This document shows, piece by piece, positions 8,814 through 19,178 of a stretch of DNA of 64,000 nucleotides. Both the position numbers and the translations under genes were made by a program. The first letter of the stretch is position 1. The number at the start of each line of letters is the position of its first letter. Below the pieces are notes generated by a model that was given only the letters and a program-made list of their open reading frames with translations, made no database searches and was not told where the DNA came from. The DNA lies in NCBI GenBank assembly GCA_018970445.1, contig JAGWWF010000002.1, positions 124,001-188,000 on the forward strand. Reading direction: 5' to 3'. The DNA comes from Alphaproteobacteria bacterium (GTDB taxonomy: Bacteria > Pseudomonadota > Alphaproteobacteria > Sphingomonadales > Sphingomonadaceae).

Positions 8814-10220
8814 ATGCGCCATCTCATCGCCGGCCTGCTCGCCGCCAGCCTTGCCATTCCAGCCGCTGCGCAGGCGTTGCGCCCAGACCAACAGGCCTTT
8901 CGCGCGCTCTACAAGGAACTGGTGGAAACCAACACCAGCGTTTCCACCGGCAGCTGCAATCTGGCCGCCGAACGGATGGCGGCGCGGCTGAAGGCTGCCG
9001 GTTACACAGATGCCGATATCCGGCTGTTCCCCGGTTCCATCGAACGCCCGCAGGATGGCGGGCTGGTGGCGGTGCTGAAGGGCAGTGACCCGAAGGCCAG
9101 GGCGATATTGCTGCTGTCGCACCTGGATGTGGTGGAAGCCAAGCGGGCCGATTGGGAGCGTGACCCGTTCACGTTCATCGAGGAAGGCGGTTTCTTCTAT
9201 GGCCGCGGCGTGAGCGACGACAAGGCGCACGGCGCGATCTTCACCGATGCGATGATCCGCCTGAAACAGGCCGGCAAGCCGCCCAAACGCACCATCAAGC
9301 TGGCATTGACCTGCGGCGAGGAGGGCGGCCCGTTCAACAGCGCCAAATGGCTGGTCGACAATCACCGCGACTGGATCGAGGCGGAGTTCGCGCTGAACGA
9401 AGGCGGCAGCGGCAAGGCGGATGCGACCGGCAAGCCGATCAGCCTCGCCTTCCAGGCCGGCGAGAAGGTCTATCAGGATTTCACCCTGGAAACCCGCAAC
9501 CCCGGCGGCCATTCGAGCCGCCCGCGGCCGGACAATGCAATTTACGAACTCGCCGCCGGCCTGGTGCGCCTGTCGCGCAACGATTTCCCGGTGATATTGT
9601 CCGACACGACGCGCGCCTATTTCGCCGAAATGGCCAAGATCGCCGATGCCGGCACCGCCCAGGCCATCACCGCCCTGCTGGCCAACCCCGCCGATGCCCA
9701 CGCCGAAAGCATCGTGTCGCGCGATCCGGGCTGGCATTCCACCCTGCGCACCACCTGCGTGGCGACCATGCTGGATGCCGGCCATGCCCGCAACGCCCTG
9801 CCGCAGCGGGCGCAGGCGAACGTGAACTGCCGCATGTTCCCCGGCGAAAGCGTCGAAAAGGTGCGTGGGCAAATCGTGGAGCGGCTGGGCGATCCCAGCA
9901 TCAGCGTGACGGCGCGCGCATCGGAAAACCCACCGACCGCCGCGCCGCCACCGCCGCTCAGCCCGCTGGTCTATGGCACCGCCGTGACGCTGGCGGCGAA
10001 GCATTTCCCCGGCATCCCGATCATCCCCACCATGTCCACCGGTGCCACCGACGGCCGCTACCTCAACGCCGCCGGCATCGCCACCTACGGCATGCCCGGC
10101 CGCTTCGGCATGCCCGACGGCAACGGCGTCCACGGCCTCAACGAACGCATCTCCGTGGCCGGCGTGATGAAGGAACGCGATTATCTGTTCGACCTGATCA
10201 ACGCCTATGCCAGCAAATAA
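8814..10220 (+). CDS. Secreted M20/M25/M40 family zinc metallopeptidase, copy 1
   Basis: 468 residues. AAGGGGG precedes the ATG and a signal peptide (MRHLIAGLLAASLAIPAAAQA) opens the protein. The M20 metal and catalytic motifs are visible: LSHLDVVEA, GRGVSDDK, the catalytic glutamate pair in LTCGEEGG, and NPGGHSSRP in the lid/dimerisation domain. The fold is of aminoacylase or carboxypeptidase type; periplasmic peptide cleavage is inferred. A close paralogue starts 9 nt downstream (10230), so the two form a tandem pair that is probably co-transcribed. Confidence 0.9.
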   Translation: MRHLIAGLLAASLAIPAAAQALRPDQQAFRALYKELVETNTSVSTGSCNLAAERMAARLKAAGYTDADIRLFPGSIERPQDGGLVAVLKGSDPKARAILLLSHLDVVEAKRADWERDPFTFIEEGGFFYGRGVSDDKAHGAIFTDAMIRLKQAGKPPKRTIKLALTCGEEGGPFNSAKWLVDNHRDWIEAEFALNEGGSGKADATGKPISLAFQAGEKVYQDFTLETRNPGGHSSRPRPDNAIYELAAGLVRLSRNDFPVILSDTTRAYFAEMAKIADAGTAQAITALLANPADAHAESIVSRDPGWHSTLRTTCVATMLDAGHARNALPQRAQANVNCRMFPGESVEKVRGQIVERLGDPSISVTARASENPPTAAPPPPLSPLVYGTAVTLAAKHFPGIPIIPTMSTGATDGRYLNAAGIATYGMPGRFGMPDGNGVHGLNERISVAGVMKERDYLFDLINAYASK

Positions 10221-10229
10221 GGAATGATG

Positions 10230-11633
10230 ATGCGCGCCCTTTTCCTCGCCACCGCCCTGTTCGCCAGCACCGCAGCTTCAGCCCAATATGTCAGCCGGCA
10301 GCCCGGCGAGGCGCAGTTCCGCGCCTTGTTCAAGGAGATGGTGGAGACTGACACCAGCCTGACCACCGGCAGTTGCACGGCGGCGGCCGACAAATTGGCC
10401 GTGCGCTTCAAGGCGGCGGGCTACACCGATGCCGATATCACCCAGTTCAGCGTGCCGGAATTCCCCAGGGAGGGCGGCATCGTTGTCCAGCTGAAGGGCA
10501 GCGACGCGAAAGCCAAACCCATGCTGCTGCTCGGCCACCTCGACGTGGTCGCCGCCAAGCCGGAGGACTGGACGCGCAGCCCGTTCACGCTGATCGAGGA
10601 GGACGGCTATTTCTATGGCCGCGGCACGTTTGACGACAAGGCGCAGGCCAGCATCTGGGCCGATCTGCTGATCCGCATGAAGGCCGGCAAGCCGCCCAAG
10701 CGCACCATCAAGCTGGCGCTGACCTGCGGCGAGGAGACCACCTATGCCTTCAACGGGGCTGATTGGCTGGCGAAGAACCGCCCCGATCTGATCATGGCCG
10801 AATTCGGCCTGAACGAAGGCGGTGGCGGCCAATATGATGCCAGGGGCAATCCGATGGGCCTGGCGGTGCAGGTGGGCGAAAAGACGGTGCAGAATTTCTG
10901 GATCGAGGCGACCAACCCCGGCGGCCATTCATCCGTGCCGCGGCCGGACAACGCCATCACCGATCTGGCCCGCGCCATGGTGGCGGTGAACACGCATGAA
11001 TTCCCGGTGCAGTTCAACGATACCACCCGCGCCTATTTCACCACACTTTCCAAGGTGTTGCCCGATCCGGTCGGCCCCGCCATCACCCGCCTGCTTGCCG
11101 ATCCGCAGGATGTGGAGGCCAATCGCATCGTCAGCCTTGACCCCACCAACCACAGCGTGCTGCGCACCACCTGCGTCGCCACCCTGCTGGAGGCCGGCCA
11201 CGCCGAAAACGCCCTGGCCCAGCGCGCCCGCGCCAATGTGAATTGCCGCATGTTCCCCGGCACCGATCCCGAAGCGTTGAAGGCCGATCTGGCCAGGGTG
11301 ATCGGCAATGCCAGGGTGGCCATCGCCCTGAAGCCGCCGATCCGCCCGGTGGCCCGGCCAACGCCGATGAACCCGGCCATCATCGGGCCGATGCAGGCGG
11401 TGGCAGCCCGGCATTTCCCCGGCGTGCCGATGCTGCCGATGATGAGCACCGGCGCCACCGATGCCATCTATGTCGCGCCGATCGGCATCCCCATCTATGG
11501 CGCGCCCGGCACCTTCATCGATCCCGATGGCAACGGCATCCATGGCCTGAACGAACGCATCCGCGTGCGCAGCCTGTTGCAGGGCCGGGATTATCTGTCG
11601 GATCTGGTGTTCGTGCTGGCAAATCCCAAATAG
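10230..11633 (+). CDS. Secreted M20/M25/M40 family zinc metallopeptidase, copy 2
   Basis: 467 residues from the third of three consecutive ATGs (10224, 10227, 10230), chosen because TAAGGA is best spaced from it. Signal peptide MRALFLATALFASTAASAQ. Motifs parallel the first copy: LGHLDVVAA, GRGTFDDKAQ, LTCGEETT and NPGGHSSVP. The two proteins align along their full length with clear divergence, indicating an old tandem duplication rather than an assembly repeat. It lacks one residue of the first copy's GEEGG stretch (GEETT), so specificity may differ. Probable periplasmic peptidase. Confidence 0.9.
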   Translation: MRALFLATALFASTAASAQYVSRQPGEAQFRALFKEMVETDTSLTTGSCTAAADKLAVRFKAAGYTDADITQFSVPEFPREGGIVVQLKGSDAKAKPMLLLGHLDVVAAKPEDWTRSPFTLIEEDGYFYGRGTFDDKAQASIWADLLIRMKAGKPPKRTIKLALTCGEETTYAFNGADWLAKNRPDLIMAEFGLNEGGGGQYDARGNPMGLAVQVGEKTVQNFWIEATNPGGHSSVPRPDNAITDLARAMVAVNTHEFPVQFNDTTRAYFTTLSKVLPDPVGPAITRLLADPQDVEANRIVSLDPTNHSVLRTTCVATLLEAGHAENALAQRARANVNCRMFPGTDPEALKADLARVIGNARVAIALKPPIRPVARPTPMNPAIIGPMQAVAARHFPGVPMLPMMSTGATDAIYVAPIGIPIYGAPGTFIDPDGNGIHGLNERIRVRSLLQGRDYLSDLVFVLANPK

Positions 11634-11664
11634 GCTTCTGGCATAATCGGCCGTCTGCCCCTAC

Positions 11665-12327
11665 ATGCAGGCCATGGATTTCGCCCACTTCCTCACCCCC
11701 GAAGCGCTGTCGGCCTTTGGCCAGGTGGTGCTGATCGATGTCGTGCTGGCCGGTGACAATGCCATTGTTGTCGGCGCGCTGGCCGCCGGGCTGCCGGCCG
11801 ATCAGCGCAAGAAGGTGATCCTGATCGGCATCCTGGCCGCCCTGGTATTGCGCATCGGCTTTGCGCTCGCCGTGTCGCAATTGCTGCAGATTGTCGGCCT
11901 GATTCTGGCCGGCGGCCTGCTGCTGATGTGGGTGGCGTGGCGCATGTGGCGCGAGCTTCACCCGCGCAATGCCTATATCGATGCCCCCGGCGATGGTGAC
12001 GAGTTCATCGCCAGCAACAGCCCCGCCCCGGCGAAAAGCTTTGCCGCCGCCGCTTGGTCCGTCGCACTGGCCGACGTGTCGATGAGCCTTGACAATGTGC
12101 TGGCCGTGGCCGGCGCCGCGCGCGAACACCCCGACATATTGGTGATCGGGCTGGTGCTGTCGGTCGCGCTGATGGGCATCGCGGCCAACATCATCGCGCA
12201 ATATATCGAACGCTATCGCTGGATCGCCTATGTCGGGCTGGCCGTCATTGTCTATGTCGCCGTCAAGATGATCTGGGAGGGCTGGACCGAGGTGATGCCA
12301 ATGGTCGCCCCCGCCGTTGGCCTGTAA
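11665..12327 (+). CDS. TerC/YjbE family integral membrane protein
   Basis: 220 residues with about six to seven transmembrane helices. The family's repeated acidic motifs are present: DVVLAGDNAIVV near the N-terminus and DVSMSLDNVLAVAG in the second half. A polar loop (about residues 95-130) joins the halves. Family members are implicated in Mn2+ export or metal loading of secreted proteins. The start is either ATG 11665 or 11674, with no clear ribosome site. It lies 31 nt after the M20 gene; no manganese riboswitch fits in that gap. Its stop codon abuts the stop of the convergent quinone reductase. Confidence 0.87.
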   Translation: MQAMDFAHFLTPEALSAFGQVVLIDVVLAGDNAIVVGALAAGLPADQRKKVILIGILAALVLRIGFALAVSQLLQIVGLILAGGLLLMWVAWRMWRELHPRNAYIDAPGDGDEFIASNSPAPAKSFAAAAWSVALADVSMSLDNVLAVAGAAREHPDILVIGLVLSVALMGIAANIIAQYIERYRWIAYVGLAVIVYVAVKMIWEGWTEVMPMVAPAVGL

Positions 12328-13293
12328 TCAGGGGATCAGCACGGTCGATCCTGTCGTGCGCCGCGCCGCCAGATCGGCGTGGGCGCGGGCCACATCGGCC
12401 AGCGCATAGCGCTGGTTCACCGCCAGTTTCAGCGCGCCGGATGCCATCATCGCCAGCACGCGCCCGCCAAATTCGGCCCGGTCCTCCGGCTTGGCATAAT
12501 AATCGAACAGCGTTGGCCGGGTGGCAAACAGCGACCCTTTGCGCGCCAATATGCCCAGATCAACGCCCGACACCGGGCCGGACGCATTGCCGAAACTGAT
12601 CATCAGCCCGCGCCGCTTCAAACTGTCCAGGCTCGATTCCCAGCTCGCCTTGCCCACCCCGTCAAACACCACATCCACGCCGCGACCGCCGGTCAGGCCG
12701 CGCACCTGCGCCGCCACATCGGTACCATCCAGCAGGCCATGATCGGCCCCGATCGCCGCCGCCAGTGCCAGCTTTTCCGCTGTGCCGGCCACCGCAATCA
12801 CGCTGACGCCGCGCGCCTTGAGCCATTGCACCAGCAGCAGGCCGACGCCGCCCGCGGCCGCCGGCACCAGCGCCCAGTCACCCGCCTGCACCGCAGCGCA
12901 GCGATCGACCAGAAACTCCGTCGTGCAGCCCTTCAGCAGCCCGGCCGCGGCCATTTCGTCCGACACGCCATCGGGGAGCACCACCAATTGCGCCGCCGCG
13001 ATGTTGCGGTGGGTGGCATAGGCACCGATCGGCCCCCAGCAAGTGCCGACCCGCGTGCCGACAGGCAGGCTCACGCCCGCGCCCACCGCCTCCACCACGC
13101 CGGCCGCCTCCAGCCCCAGCCCCGATGGCAGCGGCAGCGGATAGAGGCCGGAGCGGTGATAGGTATCGATGAAGTTCAGCCCGATGGCGGTGTGGCGGAT
13201 GCGCACCTCGCCGGGGCCGGGATCGGGCAGCGACACATCGGCAAACTGCATCACCTCCGGCCCGCCCGCCGCCTCGATACGGATTGCCTTCAT
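12328..13293 (-). CDS. NADPH:quinone oxidoreductase (zinc-free MDR family)
   Basis: 321 residues. AGGAGAAGCGGG precedes the ATG. N-terminal GroES-like domain (GLNFIDTYHRSGLYPLP is characteristic of the QOR1 group) and a Rossmann domain with AAAGGVGLLLVQWLKARG as the NADPH-binding loop. Catalytic-zinc cysteines of alcohol dehydrogenases are absent, as expected for quinone oxidoreductases. It reduces quinones with NADPH in the cytosol. Transcribed away from the DUF6489-mnmE operon, sharing a 126-nt intergenic region. Confidence 0.9.
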   Translation of the reverse strand: MKAIRIEAAGGPEVMQFADVSLPDPGPGEVRIRHTAIGLNFIDTYHRSGLYPLPLPSGLGLEAAGVVEAVGAGVSLPVGTRVGTCWGPIGAYATHRNIAAAQLVVLPDGVSDEMAAAGLLKGCTTEFLVDRCAAVQAGDWALVPAAAGGVGLLLVQWLKARGVSVIAVAGTAEKLALAAAIGADHGLLDGTDVAAQVRGLTGGRGVDVVFDGVGKASWESSLDSLKRRGLMISFGNASGPVSGVDLGILARKGSLFATRPTLFDYYAKPEDRAEFGGRVLAMMASGALKLAVNQRYALADVARAHADLAARRTTGSTVLIP

Positions 13294-13352
13294 CCCGCTT
13301 CTCCTGCCATGTTTGCAGCAACTATTTGATTTTGCTGGCCTGGTGCGGCCAC

Positions 13353-13382
13353 TTGCCGATCCGGCCGCTCGCCCGCTACACT
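13353..13382 (+). promoter_or_regulatory. Possible sigma-70 promoter for the DUF6489-mnmE operon
   Basis: TTGCCG (13353-13358), an 18-nt spacer and TACACT (13377-13382) lie 37 nt before the DUF6489 start in the only sizeable gap upstream of the mnmE-mnmG-rsmG-parA-parB run. The spacing and placement are right, but the match is imperfect and this is a visual call only. Confidence 0.35.
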
Positions 13383-13419
13383 AAGCACTTGTGAGGCCAA
13401 GAAAAGAGGCAATGCGCGC

Positions 13420-13674
13420 ATGAAGATCAGCTTCGACATCGACTGCACGCCCCAGGAAGCGCGCGCCTTTTTCGGCCTGCCCGATCTGCAACCGCTGCAC
13501 GATGTCTATCTGGATCGCATGAAGCTGGCGATGACCGAAGGCATCACCCCGGCCGATTGGGAAAAGCTGATGCGCACCTGGGCACCCGGCATCGCCGGCG
13601 GTTTTGAACAATGGCAGAAACTGTTCATGGCCGGCATGAACGCCGCCACCGGTGCCGGCAAGGCCAAGGGCTGA
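13420..13674 (+). CDS. DUF6489 family protein
   Basis: 84-residue acidic and helical protein with the opening [20 protein letters not shown] followed by [15 protein letters not shown] and a C-terminal Trp-rich phasin-like helix. AAAAGAGG lies about 10 nt before the start. I recognise this as the small family commonly found upstream of mnmE in Sphingomonadales; no function is established. It is the first gene of the apparent mnmE operon, ending 10 nt before the mnmE start. Confidence 0.75.
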   Translation: MKISFDIDCTPQEARAFFGLPDLQPLHDVYLDRMKLAMTEGITPADWEKLMRTWAPGIAGGFEQWQKLFMAGMNAATGAGKAKG

Positions 13675-13684
13675 TCCGGCCATC

Positions 13685-14974
13685 ATGATCGATACCATCG
13701 CGGCGCTGGCCAGCGGCCGCCCGCCGGCCGCGCTGGCCATCATCCGCATCTCCGGCCCGGCCGCCTTTGCCGTGGTGCGCGGCCTGGCCGGCCGGCTGCC
13801 GCCGCCACGCCGGCTCAGCCTGTGCCGGCTCTGCCACGACGGCGAACTGCTCGACGAAGCGCTGGTGGCGATCTTCCCCGGCCCGGCCAGCGCCAGCGGC
13901 GAGGATCTGGCCGAACTGCATCTCCATGGTGGCCCGGCGGTGGTCAGCGGCGTGCTGGCCGCCGTGACCGCCCACCCCGGTGTGCGCCTGGCCGAACCCG
14001 GCGAATATACCCGCCGGGCCTTTGCCAATGGCCGCATGGATCTGGCCCAGGTCGAAGGCCTGGCCGATCTGGTGCAGGCCGAAACCGCCAGCCAGCGCGA
14101 TCAGGCCCTGGCCCTGGCCGGTGGCGCGCTTGGCCGGCTGGCCGATGGCTGGCGGGAACGCTGCCTGATGGTGCTGGCCGAGGCCGAAGCCGGGCTGGAT
14201 TTTGCCGAAGACGAAGCCGATGTCGCCGAACGGCTGGACGAGGCCGCCCGCGAACAATTGACAAGGATGGCCGATGAACTGGCCGGCCTGATCGCCGATT
14301 CGGCCCGCGCGATGCGCATCCGTGACGGGCTGACCATCGCCGTCACCGGTCCGCCGAACGTCGGAAAATCCAGCTTGGTCAATGCCTTGGCCATGCGCGA
14401 TGTGGCGATCGTCACCGCCATTCCCGGCACCACGCGTGATGCCATCGAAGTGCCCATTGATCTGGGCGGGGTTGCGGCCGTGCTGATCGACACCGCCGGC
14501 CTGCGCGACACCGACGATCCGGTGGAAGCCATCGGAATTGCCCGCGCCCGGATGCGGGCCGCGGGCGCCGATCTGGTGATCAGCGTTGCCAGCCCGGACA
14601 CACTGGGTTGGCCCGGCGATGCCGGTCTGCACCTGCTCAACAAATGCGATCTGGGCTATCCGCAGATTCCGGCCGACGTTCTGCCAGTGTCGGCCACGAC
14701 CGGCCGTGGACTTCCGGCACTGCGCGACTGGCTGGCGGCATGGGCGCGCGCCATCACCCGCCCCGGCGAACCCGCCCTCCTGGCCCACGCCCGCCACCGC
14801 GCCGCCTTCGCCGATGCCGAAGCCGCCCTGCGCGATGCGGCCGACGCCACTGAAGCAGTGCTGCGCGCCGAAGCGCTGCGCACGGCGGCCCACGCCTTTG
14901 GCCGCATTGCCGGGCGGGTGGGCGTGGACGACGTGCTGGACCGGATTTTCAGTCGATTCTGCATCGGGAAATAG
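13685..14974 (+). CDS. mnmE: tRNA uridine-5-carboxymethylaminomethyl modification GTPase MnmE
   Basis: 429 residues from the ATG at 13685 ([11 protein letters not shown]); the track's upstream start only adds an unconserved leader. The order is N-terminal formyl-THF-binding domain, helical domain, inserted G domain and C-terminal CIGK. G-domain motifs: [10 protein letters not shown] at about residue 220, [20 protein letters not shown] and NKCD. The terminal FCIGK carries the catalytic cysteine of the family. With MnmG it installs the cmnm5 group at U34 of certain tRNAs. First recognised gene of the mnmE-mnmG-rsmG-parA-parB block. Confidence 0.97.
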   Translation: MIDTIAALASGRPPAALAIIRISGPAAFAVVRGLAGRLPPPRRLSLCRLCHDGELLDEALVAIFPGPASASGEDLAELHLHGGPAVVSGVLAAVTAHPGVRLAEPGEYTRRAFANGRMDLAQVEGLADLVQAETASQRDQALALAGGALGRLADGWRERCLMVLAEAEAGLDFAEDEADVAERLDEAAREQLTRMADELAGLIADSARAMRIRDGLTIAVTGPPNVGKSSLVNALAMRDVAIVTAIPGTTRDAIEVPIDLGGVAAVLIDTAGLRDTDDPVEAIGIARARMRAAGADLVISVASPDTLGWPGDAGLHLLNKCDLGYPQIPADVLPVSATTGRGLPALRDWLAAWARAITRPGEPALLAHARHRAAFADAEAALRDAADATEAVLRAEALRTAAHAFGRIAGRVGVDDVLDRIFSRFCIGK

Positions 14975-14992
14975 CCGCGCCGGGTGCCGGCA

Positions 14993-16885
14993 ATGTTTCA
15001 CGTGAAACATCGGCAGCGAATCGCTATGGGACGTCCCATGCAGGAGTTTGATGTCATAACTGTCGGTGCCGGCCATGCCGGTTGCGAGGCGGCGGCGGCC
15101 GCCGCCCGCCGCGGCGCGCGGGTGGCACTGGTGACTCTGCGTGCCGATGATCCCGGCACATTGAGCTGCAACCCCGCCGTCGGCGGCATCGGCAAGGGAC
15201 ATCTTGTCACCGAGATTGATGCGCTGGGCGGCATCATGGGCCGCGTCACCGATGCCGCCCGCCTGCAATCGCGCCTGCTCAACCGGTCCAAGGGGCCGGC
15301 GGTACACGGCCCGCGCGCGCAGGTGGATCGCGCGCTTTATCGCGCCGCCATGGCCGATGTGCTGGCCGAATTCCCAGGCCTGTCCATCGTCCCTGCCGCT
15401 GCCGAGGGCCTGGTGCTGAAGCAGGGCCGGATCGTCGGCGTCCAAACCAGCGCCGGACGCCTGACGGCCCCCGCGGTCGTGCTGACCACCGGCACGTTCC
15501 TTGGCGGGGTGATGCACATCGGCAGCCAGCGTGAGGCCGGTGGCCGGGTGGGCGCACAGGCCTCAGATCTGGGCGCCGCACTGCGCGCCATGGGCCTGGC
15601 GGTCAGCCGGCTGAAGACCGGCACGCCCGCCCGGCTTGACGGGCGCAGCATCGATTGGTCGGTGCTGGAATGGCAGCATGGCGATGGCGATGATCCTCGC
15701 CTCAGCCGCCATGGCCGCGGCAACGGGCGGCCGCCCATCCCTTGCGCCATCACCCGCACCAACACAGAAACCCATCGCATCATCCGCGACCACCTCGGCG
15801 AATCGGCGCTTTATGGCGGCCATATCGATTCGGTCGGCCCGCGCTATTGTCCGTCGATTGAAGACAAGGTGGTGCGCTTTGGTGACCGCGACGGCCACCA
15901 GATCTTCCTGGAGCCGGAGGGCTATGATGATATCACCGTCTATCCCAATGGCCTGTCCACATCCCTGCCCGCGCCGGTGCAGGAAAGGTTCATCCGGTCG
16001 ATCAGGGGCCTGGAACAGGCCAGCATCCTGCGGCCCGGCTATGCCATCGAATATGATCATGTCGACCCGCGCGCGTTGACCGCTGGCCTCGCCGCCCGCG
16101 CGGTGCCCGGCCTGTTCCTGGCCGGGCAGATCAACGGCACCACCGGCTATGAAGAGGCGGCAGCACAGGGGCTGGTGGCCGGGGCCAATGCCGCAGCGCT
16201 GGCGCTGGGGCTGCCCGAACTGAACATCGATCGCACCCAGGCCTATATCGGCGTGATGATCGATGATCTCACCCTGCATGGCGTGGCCGAACCCTATCGC
16301 ATGTTCACCAGCCGGGCCGAATATCGCCTGCGCCTGCGCGCCGACAATGCCGATCAGCGCCTGACACCACTGGGTGAAGCACTGGGGCTGGTGCCGCCCG
16401 CCCAGGCCGCTGCCTTTGCTGCAGATCAGGCCGAACGCACCCGCGCCCGCGCCATGCTCGACAGGCTGATCGCCACGCCCCACCAACTGGCCAGCCATGG
16501 CATCGACGTGCGGCAGGACGGGCAGGCCCGCAGCCTGTTCGACTGGCTGCGCTTCCCGGCCGTCACGCGCGCCGCCGCCCGCCGTGTCTGGCCCGAACTG
16601 GCCGGGATCAGCGACGATCTGCTCGCCAGCCTGGCGGTCGATGCCAATTATGCCGCCTATATCGCCCGGCAGGAGGCCGAGGTCGCCGCCCTGCGCCGCG
16701 ACGAAGCGCTGGCACTGCCGGCCGACCTGGATTTCGCCAGCGTCGCCGGCCTGTCGAAGGAGATGATCGAGCGGCTCGCGCGGGCACGGCCACTCACCTT
16801 GGGTGCGGCCAGTCGCGTTGCTGGCATCACACCGGCCGCCCTGATTGCCCTGCTGCCACACACCCAGCGCCGCCGGGCCGCCTGA
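14993..16885 (+). CDS. mnmG: tRNA uridine-5-carboxymethylaminomethyl modification enzyme MnmG (GidA)
   Basis: About 630 residues. The FAD-binding [18 protein letters not shown] starts the conserved region, and [12 protein letters not shown] and [14 protein letters not shown] are MnmG signatures. The start is ambiguous: ATG 14993 gives MFHVKHRQ encoded by a parS palindrome, while ATG 15026 or 15038 ([10 protein letters not shown]) would leave parS untranslated; no good ribosome site decides. The track's GTG at 14984 is least likely. Partner of MnmE in U34 tRNA modification. Ends 1 nt before rsmG. Confidence 0.96.
   Translation: MFHVKHRQRIAMGRPMQEFDVITVGAGHAGCEAAAAAARRGARVALVTLRADDPGTLSCNPAVGGIGKGHLVTEIDALGGIMGRVTDAARLQSRLLNRSKGPAVHGPRAQVDRALYRAAMADVLAEFPGLSIVPAAAEGLVLKQGRIVGVQTSAGRLTAPAVVLTTGTFLGGVMHIGSQREAGGRVGAQASDLGAALRAMGLAVSRLKTGTPARLDGRSIDWSVLEWQHGDGDDPRLSRHGRGNGRPPIPCAITRTNTETHRIIRDHLGESALYGGHIDSVGPRYCPSIEDKVVRFGDRDGHQIFLEPEGYDDITVYPNGLSTSLPAPVQERFIRSIRGLEQASILRPGYAIEYDHVDPRALTAGLAARAVPGLFLAGQINGTTGYEEAAAQGLVAGANAAALALGLPELNIDRTQAYIGVMIDDLTLHGVAEPYRMFTSRAEYRLRLRADNADQRLTPLGEALGLVPPAQAAAFAADQAERTRARAMLDRLIATPHQLASHGIDVRQDGQARSLFDWLRFPAVTRAAARRVWPELAGISDDLLASLAVDANYAAYIARQEAEVAALRRDEALALPADLDFASVAGLSKEMIERLARARPLTLGAASRVAGITPAALIALLPHTQRRRAA
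14994..15009. promoter_or_regulatory. parS: parS centromere site 1
   Basis: TGTTTCACGTGAAACA is a perfect 16-bp palindrome identical to the widely conserved bacterial parS consensus; one extra A/T pair extends it to 18 bp (14993-15010). It overlaps the first codons of mnmG. ParB encoded 3.3 kb downstream is expected to load here and spread. Confidence 0.95.
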
Positions 16886-16886
16886 C

Positions 16887-17518
16887 ATGGGCGAAGACGC
16901 GCGCAGCGCCTTTGCGGCCGAGTTTGATGTTTCACGTGAAACATTGGCCCGGCTTGACCGCTATGCCGAACTGCTGGCCGAATGGCAGCAACGCATGAAC
17001 CTCGTGGCGCCGTCCACCCTGCCGCACATCTGGGATCGCCATTTTCGCGACTCGGCCCAGCTGCTGGCCATAGCCGGCCCAGGCCAACGCTGGCTCGATA
17101 TCGGCGCCGGCGGCGGCTTTCCGGGCCTGGTGCTGGCCATTCTCGATCCCACCGCCCGCTTCACGCTGGTCGAATCCATCGCCAAGAAATGCCGCTTCCT
17201 CGCCGAGGTCGCCGGCGAAACCGGCACGATTGACCGGGTCACCATCGCCAATCAGCGCGTCGAGACGCTGCGTCCTATCCCCTTCGACATCATCACCGCC
17301 CGCGCTGCGGCCGCACTGGAGGTGCTGTTCGACTGGAGCCTGCGCCTTGGCCGGCCCGGCACCCGCTGGATCCTGCCCAAGGGCCGCAATGTGCAGGAAG
17401 AGCTTGCCACGGCGGCCAAGCGATTCCACTTTGATCACCAGCTGATTCCCAGCCGCACCGATTCTGATGCCCGCATCGTGCTGGTCACACATCTCAGGTC
17501 TGTCGAGGTCAAACGCCG

Positions 17519-17522
<4 letters not shown>
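16887..17522 (+). CDS. rsmG: 16S rRNA (guanine527-N7)-methyltransferase RsmG (GidB)
   Basis: 211 residues from the ATG at 16887, 1 nt after the mnmG stop; the track's start inside mnmG is rejected. SAM-binding motif WLDIGAGGGFPGLVLAI at about residues 70-85, with LVESIAKKCRFL and ARAAAALEVL typical of the family. The N-terminal FDVSRETL is specified by the second parS palindrome. It methylates G527 of 16S rRNA, whose loss gives low-level streptomycin resistance in other bacteria. Its stop overlaps the parA start (ATGA). Confidence 0.96.
16928..16943. promoter_or_regulatory. parS: parS centromere site 2, inside rsmG
   Basis: A second perfect TGTTTCACGTGAAACA palindrome (18 bp with flanking A/T, 16927-16944), 1.93 kb from the first. 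It lies inside the rsmG reading frame and encodes the V-S-R-E-T segment. Identical in all 16 positions to site 1; no other perfect copy was seen in the window. Confidence 0.95.
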
Positions 17523-18295
<773 letters not shown>

Positions 18296-18311
18296 TCGCA
18301 GGAAACTCCAA

Positions 18312-19178
18312 ATGGCTGAAATGAAAAGGAAATCAGGCTTGGGCCGTGGCCTGTCAGCGCTGCTGGAGGATATTGCCTCGCCGCCGGCCGCCGATGCGCC
18401 TGGGGTTGCCCGGCTGGCGGTGAGCGCCATCGCCCCCAATCCCGATCAGCCACGCCGGCAGTTTGATGCCGATGCCATGGCCGAACTGGTGGCATCGGTG
18501 AAGGCGCATGGCATATTGCAGCCCATCCTGGTGCGCGCCCATGGCGGCGGCCACCAGATCATCGCCGGCGAGCGCCGCTGGCGCGCGGCGCAGGCCGCCG
18601 GGCTGCACGACATGCCGGTGATCATCCGGGCGCTGGATGATCGCCAGGTCGCCGAGATCGCCATCATCGAGAATATCCAGCGCAGCGACCTGAACGCCAT
18701 CGAAGAGGCACGCGGTTACCACCGGCTGATTGCCGATTATGGCCACACCCAGGCGGCACTGGCCGACATCGTCGGCAAATCACGCAGCCATGTCACCAAT
18801 CTGCTGCGCCTGCTCGATCTGCCGCCGGCGGTGCAGGCGCTGGTGGAGCAGGGCCAGATCAGCATGGGCCACGCCCGGGCGCTGGCCGGCAGCAGCGATC
18901 CCGAAGGCCTGGCGCAGCGCGTGGTGAAGAACGGCCTGTCGGTGCGGGCGCTGGAAGCGCTGCTGGCCGGCAACAAACCGGCGCGGCCGCGCATGCCGCC
19001 GGCGCCGGCCGCCAATGATCCCAACAGCGAAGCACTGGAAGAACAATTGGCCGAAGCGCTGGGCATGCCGGTGGCGCTGCAGGTGGCCCCCGGCGCCAGC
19101 AGCGGCAGCCTGACCATCCGCTTTGCCGATCTGGATCAGCTCGACCTGCTGTGCGCCCGGCTGGGGGCCAGCGCCTGA
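18312..19178 (+). CDS. parB: Chromosome partitioning protein ParB (parS-binding CTPase)
   Basis: 288 residues from the ATG at 18312 (AGGA upstream); the track's start inside parA is rejected. N-terminal KSGLGRGLSALL is the ParA-stimulating segment. The CTP-binding motifs GGGHQIIAGERRWRAA and ENIQRSDLNAIEEA are intact, followed by the HTH for parS (VGKSRSHVTNLLRLL) and a C-terminal dimerisation domain after a Pro/Ala linker. Binds the two parS sites found upstream. Its stop abuts the stop of the convergent holA. Confidence 0.97.
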   Translation: MAEMKRKSGLGRGLSALLEDIASPPAADAPGVARLAVSAIAPNPDQPRRQFDADAMAELVASVKAHGILQPILVRAHGGGHQIIAGERRWRAAQAAGLHDMPVIIRALDDRQVAEIAIIENIQRSDLNAIEEARGYHRLIADYGHTQAALADIVGKSRSHVTNLLRLLDLPPAVQALVEQGQISMGHARALAGSSDPEGLAQRVVKNGLSVRALEALLAGNKPARPRMPPAPAANDPNSEALEEQLAEALGMPVALQVAPGASSGSLTIRFADLDQLDLLCARLGASA

